64,000 bases of DNA. Source: Punica granatum (taxonomy: Eukaryota; Streptophyta; Magnoliopsida; Myrtales; Lythraceae). Below the pieces are notes generated by a model. That model had not been told where the DNA came from. It saw nothing but the letters and a program-made list of their open reading frames with translations, and searched no databases. This document shows positions 22,959 through 34,226 of the stretch, piece after piece; positions within the stretch are counted from its first letter, which is position 1; each line of letters opens with the position of its first letter. Made by a program: the position numbers and the translations under genes. The DNA lies in the NCBI RefSeq assembly GCF_007655135.1, contig NC_045134.1, positions 10,188,982 through 10,252,981 on the forward strand, read 5' to 3'.

Positions 22959-23501
22959 TCTATACTAATACAAAACGAAGAATAAAGATATTCATCTAAC
23001 ATTCAACTTCTCAAAATTTTCAGTACAAATAATTTTAAGAGAAATTAGAACCACTAGATTAAACAATAGTTGTGGAAAGATTCGTCAATTCATCCTTCTA
23101 TAACCACTCACTCACATATACATAGGCTTTGTTATATTCGTATCATATTATATGAAATGTTTCTGAATTGTGGTTGAATTAAGAAATTAGCCTTTATAAG
23201 TAAGGCAACTGTCATAAAATTGTAATTAAAAAAATAAAATAAAAAATCAAAAGACTAACACCGTTAGCATGGGGAGTTAGATGGGACACGTGGCGCGATT
23301 ATAGAAACTGACAGTGGATAGTTGGTTTATACAGGCGGTGAACGGTATAAAATCCATTCAATTTTGTTTATATATTTTACATGCAATTAGAAGACCAATA
23401 ATTTTAGTAGTACTTTATAACAAATCCTGTAGTTAGAAAATTAACGAATCAACAATTAAAATTTCGTGTTAAACTGCGTGTAGGGCAGGCACAACTTCTA
23501 G
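22959..23501 (+). mobile_element. non-autonomous Helitron
   Basis: The 5' end is TCTATACTAATACAAAACG, preceded by A. The 3' end has a small CTGC...GCAG palindrome followed by ACAACTTCTAG and then T. This satisfies insertion between host A and T with TC...CTRR termini. The interior (543 bp) has no Rep/helicase frame but contains a GACACGTGGCGCG motif near 23284. Confidence 0.65.
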
Positions 23502-24068
23502 TATTTATATGTGGTCCCACAAGTAAAGTTAATTTATAAAATCATTAGTCGTAAAATCTCGAATCTAAATATATTTCCGGTGTATAATGCGGAGGCAACA
23601 ATAGACATGCCTATTAAACATGTATATAATCAAATAAAATGTAGAAGATTATTTCGTCTTATTTTTCTGTAAAAATAGATCGAGGACTAACAAAAACTTT
23701 AAAAACAAACTATAGGGTAGGGAAAAGTTCTTGGTTTACAAATATAAACCTTATCTAAATCATAGATTATGTAAGTTAATGAGGACCATTCCCCGGTGGA
23801 GGTATTTAATTAAGTACAACATGATGACTTTCCACCAGCAAAATGGCGGCCCTTAGATTTTTCTGTAATTCTTGGATGGAAGGGATGGATCTAATGATTT
23901 TATCACTTTGGCGGTAAATTTATATCCACGAGATTATATTCATGCTAACTAATATTTTGTTCGTTGCTATTGCAAGGCTTTGTTGCCACGATGTACCTGT
24001 TCGTGAGAGTCAAAATTACGAATGGCCACGGAAGGCCGCAATGTAACTATAAGGGAAGTTATTGCCAC
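23502..24068. other. intergenic, ending in sequence that hosts the hAT insertion
   Basis: No gene. The last ~100 bases contain TGCCACG and GGCCACGG motifs of the same type as the sequence right of 24585, consistent with one older CACTA-like element split by the hAT MITE. Confidence 0.4.
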
Positions 24069-24584
24069 CAGGAGTGATCGGTTCCGGGTACTCTGTATTT
24101 TTTACGATACCCGGACCCTATCTTGTAAGGGATAGGTTCTAAGATTTTGGAACCGGACCTTACCCTGTTGAATCTTGGAACCGGAATCTGTATTATACCA
24201 CAGGTTCCGGATACCCTGTTGGAACCTATAATTTTTTTTTTCTCTTATTAAATAAAACCGAAAATGTCACATACATAATCAGTAATCACGCCAAATATAA
24301 TATCAACAAAATTTAGATTAATCTACAACAAAAAAATGTCTCATCAATCCATCGATAAAATTAAACATTCATAATACGATCCCACACAACAAAGTGCCTC
24401 TATTCTGATTCATTAGAGGAGATAATAACTTTTTTCTTTCCTTTTTTTTTCTAATAAATAACCGGTTTCAGGTACCCTGTAAATAGGAATCAGAACCGGA
24501 ACCGATTTTCACCGGTCTTGATTTTAATATCCAGAACCTACCCTATTTTCAATACGAGCTATCCGGTACCCGTGCACACCCCTA
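24069..24584. mobile_element. hAT-type MITE with perfect 8-bp target duplication
   Basis: The ends are CAGGAGTGATCGGTTCCGGG on the left and the complement of TAGGGGTGTGCACGGGTACC on the right. Flanks are ATTGCCAC at 24061-24068 and 24585-24592, an exact 8-bp duplication. The 516-bp interior has repeated GGAACC / GGTTCC and TACCCTGTT words and no coding frame. The TAGGGGTGTGCA end is common to many plant hAT elements. Confidence 0.85.
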
Positions 24585-24592
24585 ATTGCCAC

Positions 24593-24638
24593 AATTGTCT
24601 TGTTTGTGGGGAAAAAAAATTGTGGCCATAGAACTAAT
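24593..24638 (+). mobile_element. CACTA-like right terminus interrupted by the hAT MITE
   Basis: The sequence ends ATTTGTTGTAGTG, the complement of CACTACAACAAAT, and carries TTGTGGCCAT subterminal motifs. The matching left end was not found upstream of 24061, so only this end is called. Confidence 0.45.
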
Positions 24639-24879
24639 TTGTTGTAGTGAGAGAGGCCGGAGAGAGCGAGCGGAGATCATGCCCCTAAAGATCCGACGTC
24701 AAGATTGATCTAGCTAGCTTCGGATCTTAAGCTTGACATTGTATAAGTTATTTTTCTTAATATATTTTTTGTAATTTATTTTTCATTTTTGGATTATATA
24801 ATTAATTAATTATATCAAAAAATTACAAATAAATGAATTATAAATTTGCTTAAATCTAGTTTTCTGTTTAATTAAACTA

Positions 24880-25072
24880 ATTATTCCAATATTTGGATAA
24901 TCAGAATAAATTTAATTGAAAATATAATTTGTTTTTCGATGAAAGATCACATATATATATTATTCCAATATATGGATAATCTGAAAAAATATAATTGAAA
25001 ATATAATTAATTTTTATACACATTATTCCAATATATGGATAATTTGAAAAAATTTAATTGAAAATTTAATCG
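24880..25072. repeat. three-copy AT-rich tandem repeat
   Basis: Three diverged units of ~65-75 bp each carry ATTATTCCAATAT(A/T)TGGATAAT, GAA(A/T)AAAT and TTAATTGAAAAT. They directly precede the proline-rich relic. Confidence 0.65.
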
Positions 25073-25097
25073 CTATACAGCCCAGTAACAAATCACG

Positions 25098-25427
25098 ATG
25101 GAACAACAGAGAATGTACATGGAAGCATTCTGTTCGATCATGGCGAGGGTGGTTGGCTTTGAGCTGCCACGGTTCCCTCCACCGCCGCAATTCCCTCCAA
25201 GGCCACAGTTCCATGCACCTGGACCTATGCCACAAGAGCCAGCCTCCTACCATGACCAGCCACGGCAGGATCCTTACTTCCCTCGCCCGCCGCAACAGGA
25301 TCCATAATACCCTCGCCTGCCGTAGGAGCAACCGTCCCAGCATCATGAGGAAGACAATCAAGACAGGGATGGAGACAAGGAGGATGATCAAGCTGATTCT
25401 TGCCGCCAGTGGGGCAATTATTATTAG
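25098..25427 (+). pseudogene. proline-rich relic with two in-frame stops, probably transposon-derived
   Basis: One frame runs from an ATG at 25098 to a TAG at 25425-25427, interrupted by TAA at about 25305 and TAG about six codons later. It begins MEQQRMYMEAFCSIMARV, continues with Pro/Phe/Gln repeats (FPPPPQFPPRPQFH) and resumes after the stops with an acidic Asp/Glu/Gln tail. Codon meaning is retained across both stops, so this is a broken gene end. The composition resembles the C-terminal part of some plant transposon proteins, but I do not recognise the family. Confidence 0.45.
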
Positions 25428-26176
25428 GTGCATGATGATATCTTTGAGTTGTAGCATACCTATTTACTATTATGTTTGTGAGACTACTTACATGTGAGGT
25501 GTGTCAAATTGAAGTTATTCCTATGTAGCATGCATGACGAGTGGGCTCATGATGTGATCAGTAAAATGTGGACAAATAGATATGCTTGTTTAAGACAATG
25601 GAGAATGTGATGGGGTGAATGATATATTTGTCTGAGAGAGGTATAAGTAATTATGGAGTGTGTGCTGCAAGACTCATCTTCTCATAGGAAGCTGCCCAGC
25701 AGTTGCACGGGTCATGTTTTTAATTTCTTTTTATTGTACTAAATTATTAATGAAGTCTTTTTATTGTAATGTGTAAGATCTCTAAGAGAATATGTGTTTA
25801 GTTAATTTAATATATGCAAAGGAAGAATAATATTAATAAAACAAATCACAAAATGGATTAAGAATAATATAACAACCAAATGAATCATTGAAAATAATTA
25901 GAGGCAATTAAGGCAATTTTCTAAAGATCGAAACATAATATATAAACGTATTCATCTTTTTTTTGTATTTGTATTTTGATGAGAACTAACGCGAGGGTTT
26001 TAACTTCGAGCATATATATGTTCTGTTTGAGATAGGTAGAAGTACTTTTAATTAATTTAATAGGTATTAATTAAATTTTGAGATGTACATTCAATTAACA
26101 TAATCTATCAATTAATTAAACCATGATAAATATTTTTTGTTATATTAATAAAGTGTTTAAAATAAGTTACACATAT
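25428..26176. other. intergenic; no gene recognised
   Basis: AT-rich 3' flank of the proline-rich relic. No domain-bearing frame. Confidence 0.4.
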
Positions 26177-27410
26177 AGAGTAAACTAGTAATTTCGTCGC
26201 ATTAATTTCGTTATTGGTCATATCAATTTCGTCCATAATCACATCAATTTAGTTCTTAATAACATCAATTTAGTCCTTGGACACTTCAATTTGATCAGTT
26301 GTCACATCAATTTAGTCCCCAATTTGGTCACATCAGTTCAGTCCTTGCTTGGACATATCATTTTAGTCATTATCAATATTAATTCTTTACATAAAAAAGG
26401 ATTCCTATGGTCCCTCCCTCCTTTTTACTACTATTATCCCCGAACCAATTTTGAAGCATTCGTTTTCATTATTTTGACCTCCGATTCTCGTGTTCTTAGT
26501 AGCTACAGAAAGTTTGTACATAGTACTACTACTTAAGATCAAAGTTTCGAGCCAAAAAGTAATGGAACAAGTCAGAAAAATATGATTGAAATTCAATTTT
26601 CACTCACAATACAGAAATTTCGGAGATCTATATCTCTCAAACCGTGCAATAAAATTATGAGCCGTCAAGTGTTGTAGCTTCCTTACGATATGACTAATTT
26701 GTCTATATAAATTTTTGGATCAGTATTGACTCTATTAGAATTTGCCATTAATGACTCATAAAGCTTTCTCTCTAAAAAACTCAGGAATAAATTCTTATAG
26801 ATTCAATATTGAGCCAAAAACTTTATATAGACAGATTCCCCATATCGTAAGGAAGTTACAGCAGTTGACAACTCGTAATTTCCTTATACGATTTGAGAGA
26901 TATCGCTCTCCGAAATTTCTGCATTGTGAGTGAAAATCGAATTTCAACCATATATTTTTAAACTTGTTTCTTTGCTTTTTGGCTCAAAACTTAATCCTAA
27001 GTAGTAGTATTATGTATAAGCTTTATATAGCTATCAAGAACGCGAGAATCAGAGGTCCGAATAATGAGAATGAATGCTTCAAAGTCGGCTCAGCGTAGGA
27101 AAAAGAAGAGAGATTCTAGAGGGACCTTTTTTATGTAATGAATTCATGTTGACGAAGATCAAAATGATGTGACCAAACAATAACTGAATTGATATGATCA
27201 ATGACCAAATTTATGCGATCATGGACAAAATTGATGTGTCCAAGGACTAAATTGATGTGATCAAAGACTAAATTGATGCGACTAATGATGAAATTGATGT
27301 GATTAGAAGCGAAATTTATATGACCTATGACCGAATTGATGTAACATTTTTCTCAATGATCCGATTGATGCAATTTGCATAAATTAGAGACGAAATTAAT
27401 TGTTTACTCT
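26177..27410. mobile_element. foldback-type DNA element, copy B, with 8-bp target duplication
   Basis: A 1234-bp near-complete palindrome. Ends are AGAGTAAACTAGTAATTTCG and the complement of AGAGTAAACAATTAATTTCG. Flanks are ACACATAT at 26169-26176 and 27411-27418 (exact 8 bp). Each arm is an array of about seven ~22-bp units with an ATCAATTTAGTCC-type core (left ~26205-26370, right, inverted, ~27165-27350). The inner arms also pair (GAAATTTCGGAGA against its complement; TTCCTTACGATATG against CATATCGTAAGGAA). No transposase. The 8-bp duplication suggests hAT-type mobilisation, but the termini are not standard hAT ends. Confidence 0.8.
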
Positions 27411-27819
27411 ACACATATACTAAATGTTTATATTAATGACCGAGGAAAACTTTATTTTAATTTTTGTGCTAAAAGTGTGAACAATTTTAAAGAATAACAA
27501 TTAATTGATAAGTAATTTAATTGTTTAGTAGTTTAAAGTATAAAACAAATATATTTGCTGCGTTATAACAAAGAGATCAAATGGACCACTGGTTAGTAGG
27601 AAAGGATGCCCCGGATGTCTCGGGTCCAAAACTTTGAGGAGCCAAATTTTGAGAATTATCAGGGTGGGGCGGTCACAGAAATTTATAATTTTAAAATTTA
27701 TCGAGCCTCGAAACTTTCCTCAATAACAACTTTTTCTTTCTTTTTTCCTTTTTTTTTAAAAAAAAATTGCCAATCCTTTTCGACGATTTTTCCTTTATTT
27801 TCCTTTTAAAATTGCCAAC
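27411..27819. other. intergenic; no gene recognised
   Basis: AT-rich with a poly-A/poly-T patch. A 67-codon frame at 27606 lacks support. Confidence 0.35.
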
Positions 27820-28250
27820 CCTTTTCGACAATATATCGAGGATTTTTTCCTAGATAACTCCTCCATCTTACTGACGAAATTATCTTCGATACCTCTTCGG
27901 TATTATCGATGGATGTTTCGCTGATATTTCCTCGATAATATCGAGGACTTATCGATGAAACTTGCCTCAATAATGCGACCGATTATTGAGGAAAATATTC
28001 TCGATAAATTCATCAATAGTACCGACAATTTTTCGAGAAAAAACTCCTCTGTATTATCGAGGAATTTTCACGGAAAGTTTCCTTAGTATTTTTATCAAGG
28101 AAAACTTCTTCGATAATGCTTCGAGAAGAATTATCGAGGGACGAATTTCCTTGATATTCCGTCGAAATTTAGTCGGTAAACGTATGGAACCGACGGATTT
28201 CCGGTGGCTTTACCCTTTGGTAAGGGCAGTGTCTTTAGTAGTTAGTTAAT
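27820..28250. repeat. transposon end with many TTATCGAGGA-type repeats
   Basis: At least eight copies, in both orientations, of a TATCGAGGA / TCCTCGATA core occur within ~330 bp. The block ends CAGTGTCTTTAGTAGT. Dense short repeats of this kind are typical of subterminal regions of CACTA elements. The open frame across it (27986-28249) is repeat translation, not a gene. Confidence 0.45.
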
Positions 28251-29340
28251 TTGAACAATATATAGTTAATTATATCTTTCTAACTAATATGAATAGTTTC
28301 ATTAGAAATCAAAATTTAGGGACGTCTATTTCACCTGCTTTTCCATTGAACAATCAGACTCCGTTGACAAAAAAAAAAAGAAGTTCTGCACAACTTTCAA
28401 GCTCCACCGAGCTTTAAAGTTCTCGGATAAGCTTAAAGAATATCTGAGTTCATGTACAATAGTATGATTCGATTTAAGTCTCATAATAAATGGCGATGAT
28501 TAAGACATGATACCAAACAAGGATCAACATTATTAGGACATAAACGATCACATAAATACAAATCTTTTTCTATATGATATGATAAAAAATAAAGATTAAT
28601 AAATTGAAATAAATTAAGAAATGGACAAAAATTCAAAATCACGAAGGTCGTTCCGTACAAGGACAAGAGCCGTATCAGCTTATAATCTTCGTAGAACGGC
28701 AGACTTACATTTTTAAAATTATCCATTACGTACGGATGACTGCTAGATTTAACATTTGATTTTGTTTTTCTTGTCTTTTTACGTAATTTTGTCGGGGGAA
28801 TTAATGATCCAAATTTTAATATTAACCCCTTCCCTAAAACAAAATCCCTAATGATTTTATTGCATTAAACTCACAGATTTTCATTGTAACAAAAAAAAAT
28901 ATTAATGATAGCAATAACAGCGAGTGGATATACATAATTTGCTCATTTCCTAATAAGATTTTACAATGCCAAGTCGGAGAATCATGAGGGCTCAAAATCA
29001 TTGGGCCACAGGACTTTTACTAAACGCGAAGTTATTGAATGATCATATCCCGTCACTTGACGTGAGGAAACACTAATTAAATTACATGAAATAGAAGAAT
29101 TTGTGCTAATCGCTCGGATAATTATCATAATTATTTAAGGCCCGTCTCATCCAACAATTCCAGGATCTCCTAGCAATCTAGATCGTCAAGGTTTCCATTT
29201 TGTCACAGTCCTTTGCCTTAGATGGAATGTTCAAATTAATCCTTCTGTAGTTAAGAAGTTCAGTTCTTTTGTTTTTTCGCTGGAAGAAGTTCAAACTATC
29301 GCCAACGATGATGCATCTGACCACAGGTGGGTCAGCGTTA
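28251..29340. other. intergenic; no gene recognised
   Basis: AT-rich, containing the second copy (29042-29140) of the repeat at 17190. No supported frame. Confidence 0.4.
29042..29140. repeat. dispersed repeat, sister of 17190-17290
   Basis: CGTCACTTGACGTGAGGAAA, CACTAATTAAATTACATGAAA and GGATAATTATCATAATTATTT appear in the same order and spacing as in the copy at 17190. Confidence 0.6.
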
Positions 29341-29560
29341 GGTAGCCCGGGGAGAGCGGGAGCGGGAAGCCTTCTGAAGAAAATGCATGGTTAATTGATA
29401 AAGGGCTTCTATAGGCCGTTTGATATTACGAACATCCTTATAGCGGAACTCTGGGGTCATTGTGACAGTTCAATTACGGCACAAGATTTGGGCGTTCAAT
29501 CGCTCATTGTAGAAAGGGAAGAAGTCGCCAACAACCAAGATCAGGTCAGGCTTTAATTGC
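29341..29560 (+). pseudogene. RNase H (RVT_3-type) relic of a retroelement
   Basis: The frame from 29341 reads GSPGRAGAGSLLKKMHG, a TAA stop at 29392-29394, then LIKGFYRPFDITNILIAELW and AQDLGVQSLIVERE before a further stop. Glycine-rich GNPGxAGxGG, then GF...TN...AELWAL...A..LG...L.VE.D is the signature order of the plant RNase H-like (RVT_3) domain found in LINE-derived proteins. The in-frame stop and loss of the remainder mark it as dead. It lies ~360 bases beyond the 3' end of the nucleolar protein gene. Confidence 0.6.
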
Positions 29561-29918
29561 GGCCGCTCGCTCATGCCCCGTGTAGGCTATTGCCAGCCTC
29601 TGTTGATGATGGCCACTACAGGACTTGGATGCTCTATTGGTCATGTCGAACGAAGGCGTCAGCTAATGGCACATATGGAACATGTAACATGAAAACAGTC
29701 TACTATCGCAGATAAGGAAGGTCGTTGAAAACTATAAACTGGAAACCCAAAGTTCCATTATAAATAAACACTCAGATTTGGACTTTCGTCCGACAAAAAA
29801 TGGGTCTGTGGAGTTTGTTGCACAAGTTACATTCATCCTTGGGATGATAGATGAATCACAATGACACAGTGATGATCAAAAAACCAAAATTGCAGGTGTC
29901 CTCAACAGACCGAAAAGC

Positions 29919-32485
29919 TCATTCGTCATCATAGTTGAACTTCACCGAGTGCGACTGCAGATCAATCTGTCCTCCTCTGTAACTCCCGCGCTTCTTCTTC
30001 GTCTTCTCGTGCCTAAAATCCCTGAGGAATAGACGGATTTCAGCAGACAAGACCCAAAGTTTTTTTATGTTCTTCTCAATTTATGGGGACTCTTCACGTC
30101 TGAAGTTGTTTCAGTACTGAAACCATTCACAAGTGGTCTAAATCTTAATGACCATTCTATAAGATGATAGAGTCGTTTACGCTCAACATACCTTCCTCTG
30201 ACTTGACCAAGAACCTCTTGCGCTTTAGCACCATATCCAACTTCTGCTCCATCCTGCAGGGAAATTTGGGTAGATGAAACACCGTCTCCTGATACTCGTC
30301 TATGTGTTTTAACAATAAGGACACAAATGGAGACAGGTGAAGAAGAAACAACATAAGGGAACAAAAGGCTAATATTAACACCTTTGCCCAGTAGGAATTG
30401 TCTTTCAGTCTATTATCTGCAAATTCCACCTCGTCGACCTTGACCCTTTGGAATGCCTTCACTGTTGTTGACTGCAACACAAGCATTCCAACAAAATGAA
30501 CTTTGTCGTCAATGATGACAAAGAGTAATTGTTTGCATACAATTTTATCTTTCCCAATGACTCAGATGCTATTCAAGACAATACAACCACCTTCTAACCT
30601 TCTGGTCCTTTTCTTCCAGATTTATATAGAAGAGCTAATAGACAGACTATTAGAGCAGAAGTTCCTTCAAATTACAGATTTAGTCCAAGGATCATACCTT
30701 AGCCTCAGCAGACCCATTACACTGCTTATTCGTGTTCTTCGCTGTTGTGGACTTCTCAGCAGTTTTGTCTAGATTCCCATTTTCCTTGCTATCGAGATGC
30801 TTGGAAGGTGTCTTCTGAGACTTGAGTAAATCAACTTCCTTGTTTGGAGATGCTTTCACGTCAGACTTTTCCTCACTTGCCTTACTCTCCTTCTTAGTCT
30901 CTTTCTTTCTGCGTTTGGATTGCTCAAGATCTTCTTTATCTTTGAGTTGAGAATCATTTTCATCAGACTCTGATCTCTTCCTTTTCTGTGGTTTATTGTC
31001 CTTGTTAACCTCAGAAGATATGGTCTCCCCCTCAGAACCAGCTTTCTTAGAGTCCATCGTTGCAGATTTTGATTTCCTAGCATCTTGGTTCTCATCAACA
31101 TCATCGGCAACACCATCGGAAGTGGACTTGGATTTCTTTTTCTTCTTATCCTTAGACTTCTTCTCCACCTCAGAAGAAGCCTCACTCTTTCCTTTGGAAG
31201 TTGTTAAGTCTTCAGATTTTCCTGCAGTAGCTTCAGGCACTGTTTCTGTTTGTTGGGTTTCTTCCTGCGACACAGATTCAGGAACAGATTTACGATCCTT
31301 TTTCTTCTTGTCCTTTCGCTTCTTCTCAACATCAGCCTGCTGCAATTCACTGGTACTATCATCAGTACCGGGCTGTCTTCTCTCTCTTATGCTTCCTTTT
31401 GTAAGAGCATCAGAACTCTTTTTGGTCTCCTTTTCTTTAGTATTTTGCTCCACCGCAGCCCCAGACTGATCAGCTACCAGATTCTTGCTGTCCTCTCCAC
31501 TCTGCTTCGCTTTCTTGCCATCTGCCAAATTCAAGCAATTTAATAGATGATAAAAGAAAGATAAGAAATTCAACATATATAAAGAAAGAACTATTTCAAA
31601 AGTGGATACCTTGATCCAGACCATCGGAATGGGTGAAAGTAATTTTCCTGCGTGCAAGTCGATGACAAAATGAGGATGAAATTAGAGCCCAGGTATCATC
31701 TCACACTATAATCAACAATTGATGAATTGATATAATAATTGATCAGAAATGCAAAAGCATCGATGCCTTATAAGATTCATTCGATTTCAAGTCATTTCCA
31801 CGGCAATGCAATACAACAAGACAAAATGTACGAAACTTCCTACCCCTTATCCAAGAATTTTAGGCACGTCTCTTCCAAATCCAATTTGGATCCCTTCCAA
31901 CCATCTTCCTGCATTAAAGACAACAGCGTTAGAACACTCAAACGCCTTGGCTGACAGGGTAAAGCCCCCTGATGATGAACTTGATCGGAGCTCGTGATAA
32001 TTAGAAATTGTCAGCCCAAACCGCTCGAAGTCGTATAACGCTACTCATAATTGGCTCAATCAACATCACAAAATGAGAGGAAAGCATTTCTTATAAGAGG
32101 CATTGTAGCAGAGCTTGAACAGAGAAGTTGTTTTAGAGAACCAAAGGAACAATTTTCGGCCGCTACTGTTGCAAAGACCGCATTTCAGATAACAAAGGTT
32201 CGGATTAAGGCAAGGAAGCTGAAATCCGAGCTCAATCAAGCTAAGTCAGTGGCTCACTAATCCGCACTATGCATGGACGTAAGTATCTGGAGCTTGTCAT
32301 TTCACCGCGTAGAACAGAAACTCGTATGCTCCCAACATCAAAAGAACACGCACCTCGAGCTGAGCTTCAGAGCGGAACTTCTTGAGCGTCTTCGGGAAGC
32401 CGTTCTTCTGGAAGTACTGAGCTATGGACAGATGAAGAAGCATCCTGTCTTCCTCGCTCAGGGAAGAGGGCTTGGTGGCCGTCAT
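29919..32485 (-). CDS. LisH and SRP40-C domain nucleolar phosphoprotein (NOLC1/Nopp140-like), 7 exons
   Basis: Exons in coding order: 32485-32354, 31908-31844, 31647-31610, 31521-30698, 30471-30382, 30253-30192 and 30021-29919. All introns are GT-AG and every junction keeps frame, giving 437 residues. Residues 1-44 hold a LisH motif (LLHLSIAQYFQKNGFPKTLK), a dimerisation helix pair. A long Lys/Ser/Glu/Asp-rich disordered region (~80-350) follows with KKKDRKS and KKKKSKS clusters and a KRKRSESDEND nuclear signal, a likely CK2 substrate. Residues ~355-437 are the SRP40-C domain (TTVKAFQRVK, DNSYWAKDGAEVGYGAKA, the last across an exon junction). The architecture matches animal NOLC1/Nopp140, a nucleolar chaperone for snoRNPs, and by memory Arabidopsis At5g57120. 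The start at 32485 was chosen because an in-frame ATG 30 codons upstream (32575) lies beyond the telo-boxes expected in the leader; that longer form is possible. Confidence 0.9.
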
Positions 32486-32532
32486 TGTAGGTTTAGCGAG
32501 AAGAACTTGGCGCGGCGTCAACGCGATCAGGC

Positions 32533-32568
32533 TAGGGTTTATAGAGCTCGAGATGGAAGGTAGGGTTT
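32533..32568 (-). promoter_or_regulatory. two telo-boxes in the leader of the nucleolar protein gene
   Basis: AAACCCTA occurs on the minus strand at 32540-32533 and 32568-32561, 48-83 bases upstream of the chosen ATG. Telo-boxes near the transcription start are a known hallmark of plant ribosomal-protein and ribosome-biogenesis genes. Confidence 0.7.
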
Positions 32569-32775
32569 TGGGCATGAGCGAAGCAAGCAGGAAGAAGACG
32601 AGGGAGGAGAGAGAGGGAGACAACTCCAGAGAAAATGTGTTGATATAGGATGAATCTTGACCGTCGGATTCGTTTCTCGTCCGAAATTGGACGGTTGTCA
32701 TAAATACAAAAGCCAAGGGGCAAGAACTGAAGAGGTGGTTTGATGAATGGAAGAAGAAGAACTCAAGAGCTATTA

Positions 32776-32835
32776 TGGGCTTTTCCCCCAAAAGAACAGA
32801 GAGTTTTCATGGGCTGGGCCAGCAAATATTGGGCC
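32776..32835 (-). promoter_or_regulatory. cluster of four site II (TGGGCY) elements
   Basis: TGGGCT at 32776-32781 and 32810-32815, TGGGCC at 32815-32820 and 32830-32835 (plus-strand reading). Site II elements upstream of telo-boxes are bound by TCP factors and drive expression in dividing cells. The pairing with the telo-boxes fits a nucleolar gene. Confidence 0.65.
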
Positions 32836-34031
32836 TAAGTTAGGGGGTTTGGGAATTTACTTTTTTTTTTAATCGAACATATATATTTATCGACTCCTCA
32901 TTTTGATTCCTTCGACTAATTTTCAATCCATATGCAGTATGTCCAGCCATAAAAGTAGTGCAGGTGATCCAAATAGGAAATTATTTCTCAGACATGATTC
33001 ATGGTGACTCGAAATCTATTTTTACCAAGAGAGTCACGCCGATCGACTACATGTCAACCCAATTGTATTTGTGATTTTATATTTCTTTTTTCATTTTTTT
33101 TTATGTCCGTGGACCCTTTGACCATATATAGTCTTCAAAACTTGACCATAATCCAAGTTTGATCTGCTCAGGTAGGTTTTTCTTTTTTTCCTTTTTTCCT
33201 TATTTAGATCCAGTCACAAACTATAAAAATTGTACATATATCAAAGGACCTATCAATTTTCTTTCTACATGGCAGCGGAGATACGCCTTCTAGAAGATCA
33301 AGGAGAAACCGCTGAAAAAGGCTATGGATGTGCATCAGCGCACTGAATTTTAAATTTTCTTTTTTTAATAAGTGATGTAATGTAACTTCATTTTCTTAAA
33401 ATAAAAAAAAAAATATATGTACAAATTCACCTTTGACCCAAAAAGAAAAAAAATATACAAGAGTCCTCTCTGCCTCATTGCAAACTCATAGCAGGAAAAT
33501 AAATCTATGTACAGATCATATCCACAAAACTTTCTAAAACAATCAGAGGAACAATTATCTTCGATCAAACATTACAAACATCGATCCACCAAACAGTTGA
33601 AGAGTTACTCCACCGCGACTGAAGTATATGTACTCTTTCATTGCATTTCCTCGCTTTCATAATAGTAATCGATAATTTGATCGATTGATGCCGACGACTC
33701 GGATGTCGTGTGCCACTATAGCGCAACTATATTCGCATGTACTCTTATGGAAACACGGGTAAAGGCAATCAGGGGATGGAAAACTGAGTGTGGATTTCTG
33801 CTTTCTGCTGCTTCGAGAAAGAGATGAGGATGTGGCCTTGCCTTTTTTTTTTTTTACTCCTTAATTTTCTATATTTTTTGCTTGAATAGTTTGCTTACCT
33901 TCCTCCAAGTGTTGTCATATGCAACAGCACGTACAAATGACACGTGCTGCAGAAGCAACTAATCACGACAACACTAATCAATACCAAATTGAGCTCTCAA
34001 TTGACCGGCATCGTCTGCAGTACAAAAAATC
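32836..34031. other. intergenic; no gene recognised
   Basis: AT-rich with poly-T and poly-A tracts. Short frames have no recognisable features. Confidence 0.4.
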
Positions 34032-34226
34032 TAAGGACGCGTTTGATTTCTTAGTTAGATTTTAGAATTATAATTTTGATTTTAACTCTATCTACTACGT
34101 AATAAAAATACACGTTTTCCAAGTCAAATTTATAATACTATCCCATTTATCATTTTTCACAATCAAAATAAAAATTAAAATCAAAATTATTTTAACTCTG
34201 AACTCACTATAAATTTATCAAAAACA
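34032..34226. repeat. MITE-like inverted repeat
   Basis: The left arm GACGCGTTTGATTTC...ATTTTGATTTTAA pairs with the complement of the right arm (GGCTGTGTTTTTGATAA...ATTTTGATTTTAA). No target duplication fixed, so ends are approximate. Non-coding. Confidence 0.45.

Noticed and set aside
27986..28249. 87-codon plus-strand frame with repeated Ile/Phe/Arg/Glu words
   Set aside because: It is the translation of the TTATCGAGGA repeat block.
30996..31543. Plus-strand frames across the nucleolar protein gene
   Set aside because: Shadows of the Lys/Ser/Glu-rich exon on the opposite strand.
32051..32260. 69-codon plus-strand frame
   Set aside because: Lies wholly within intron 1 of the nucleolar protein gene and resembles no protein.
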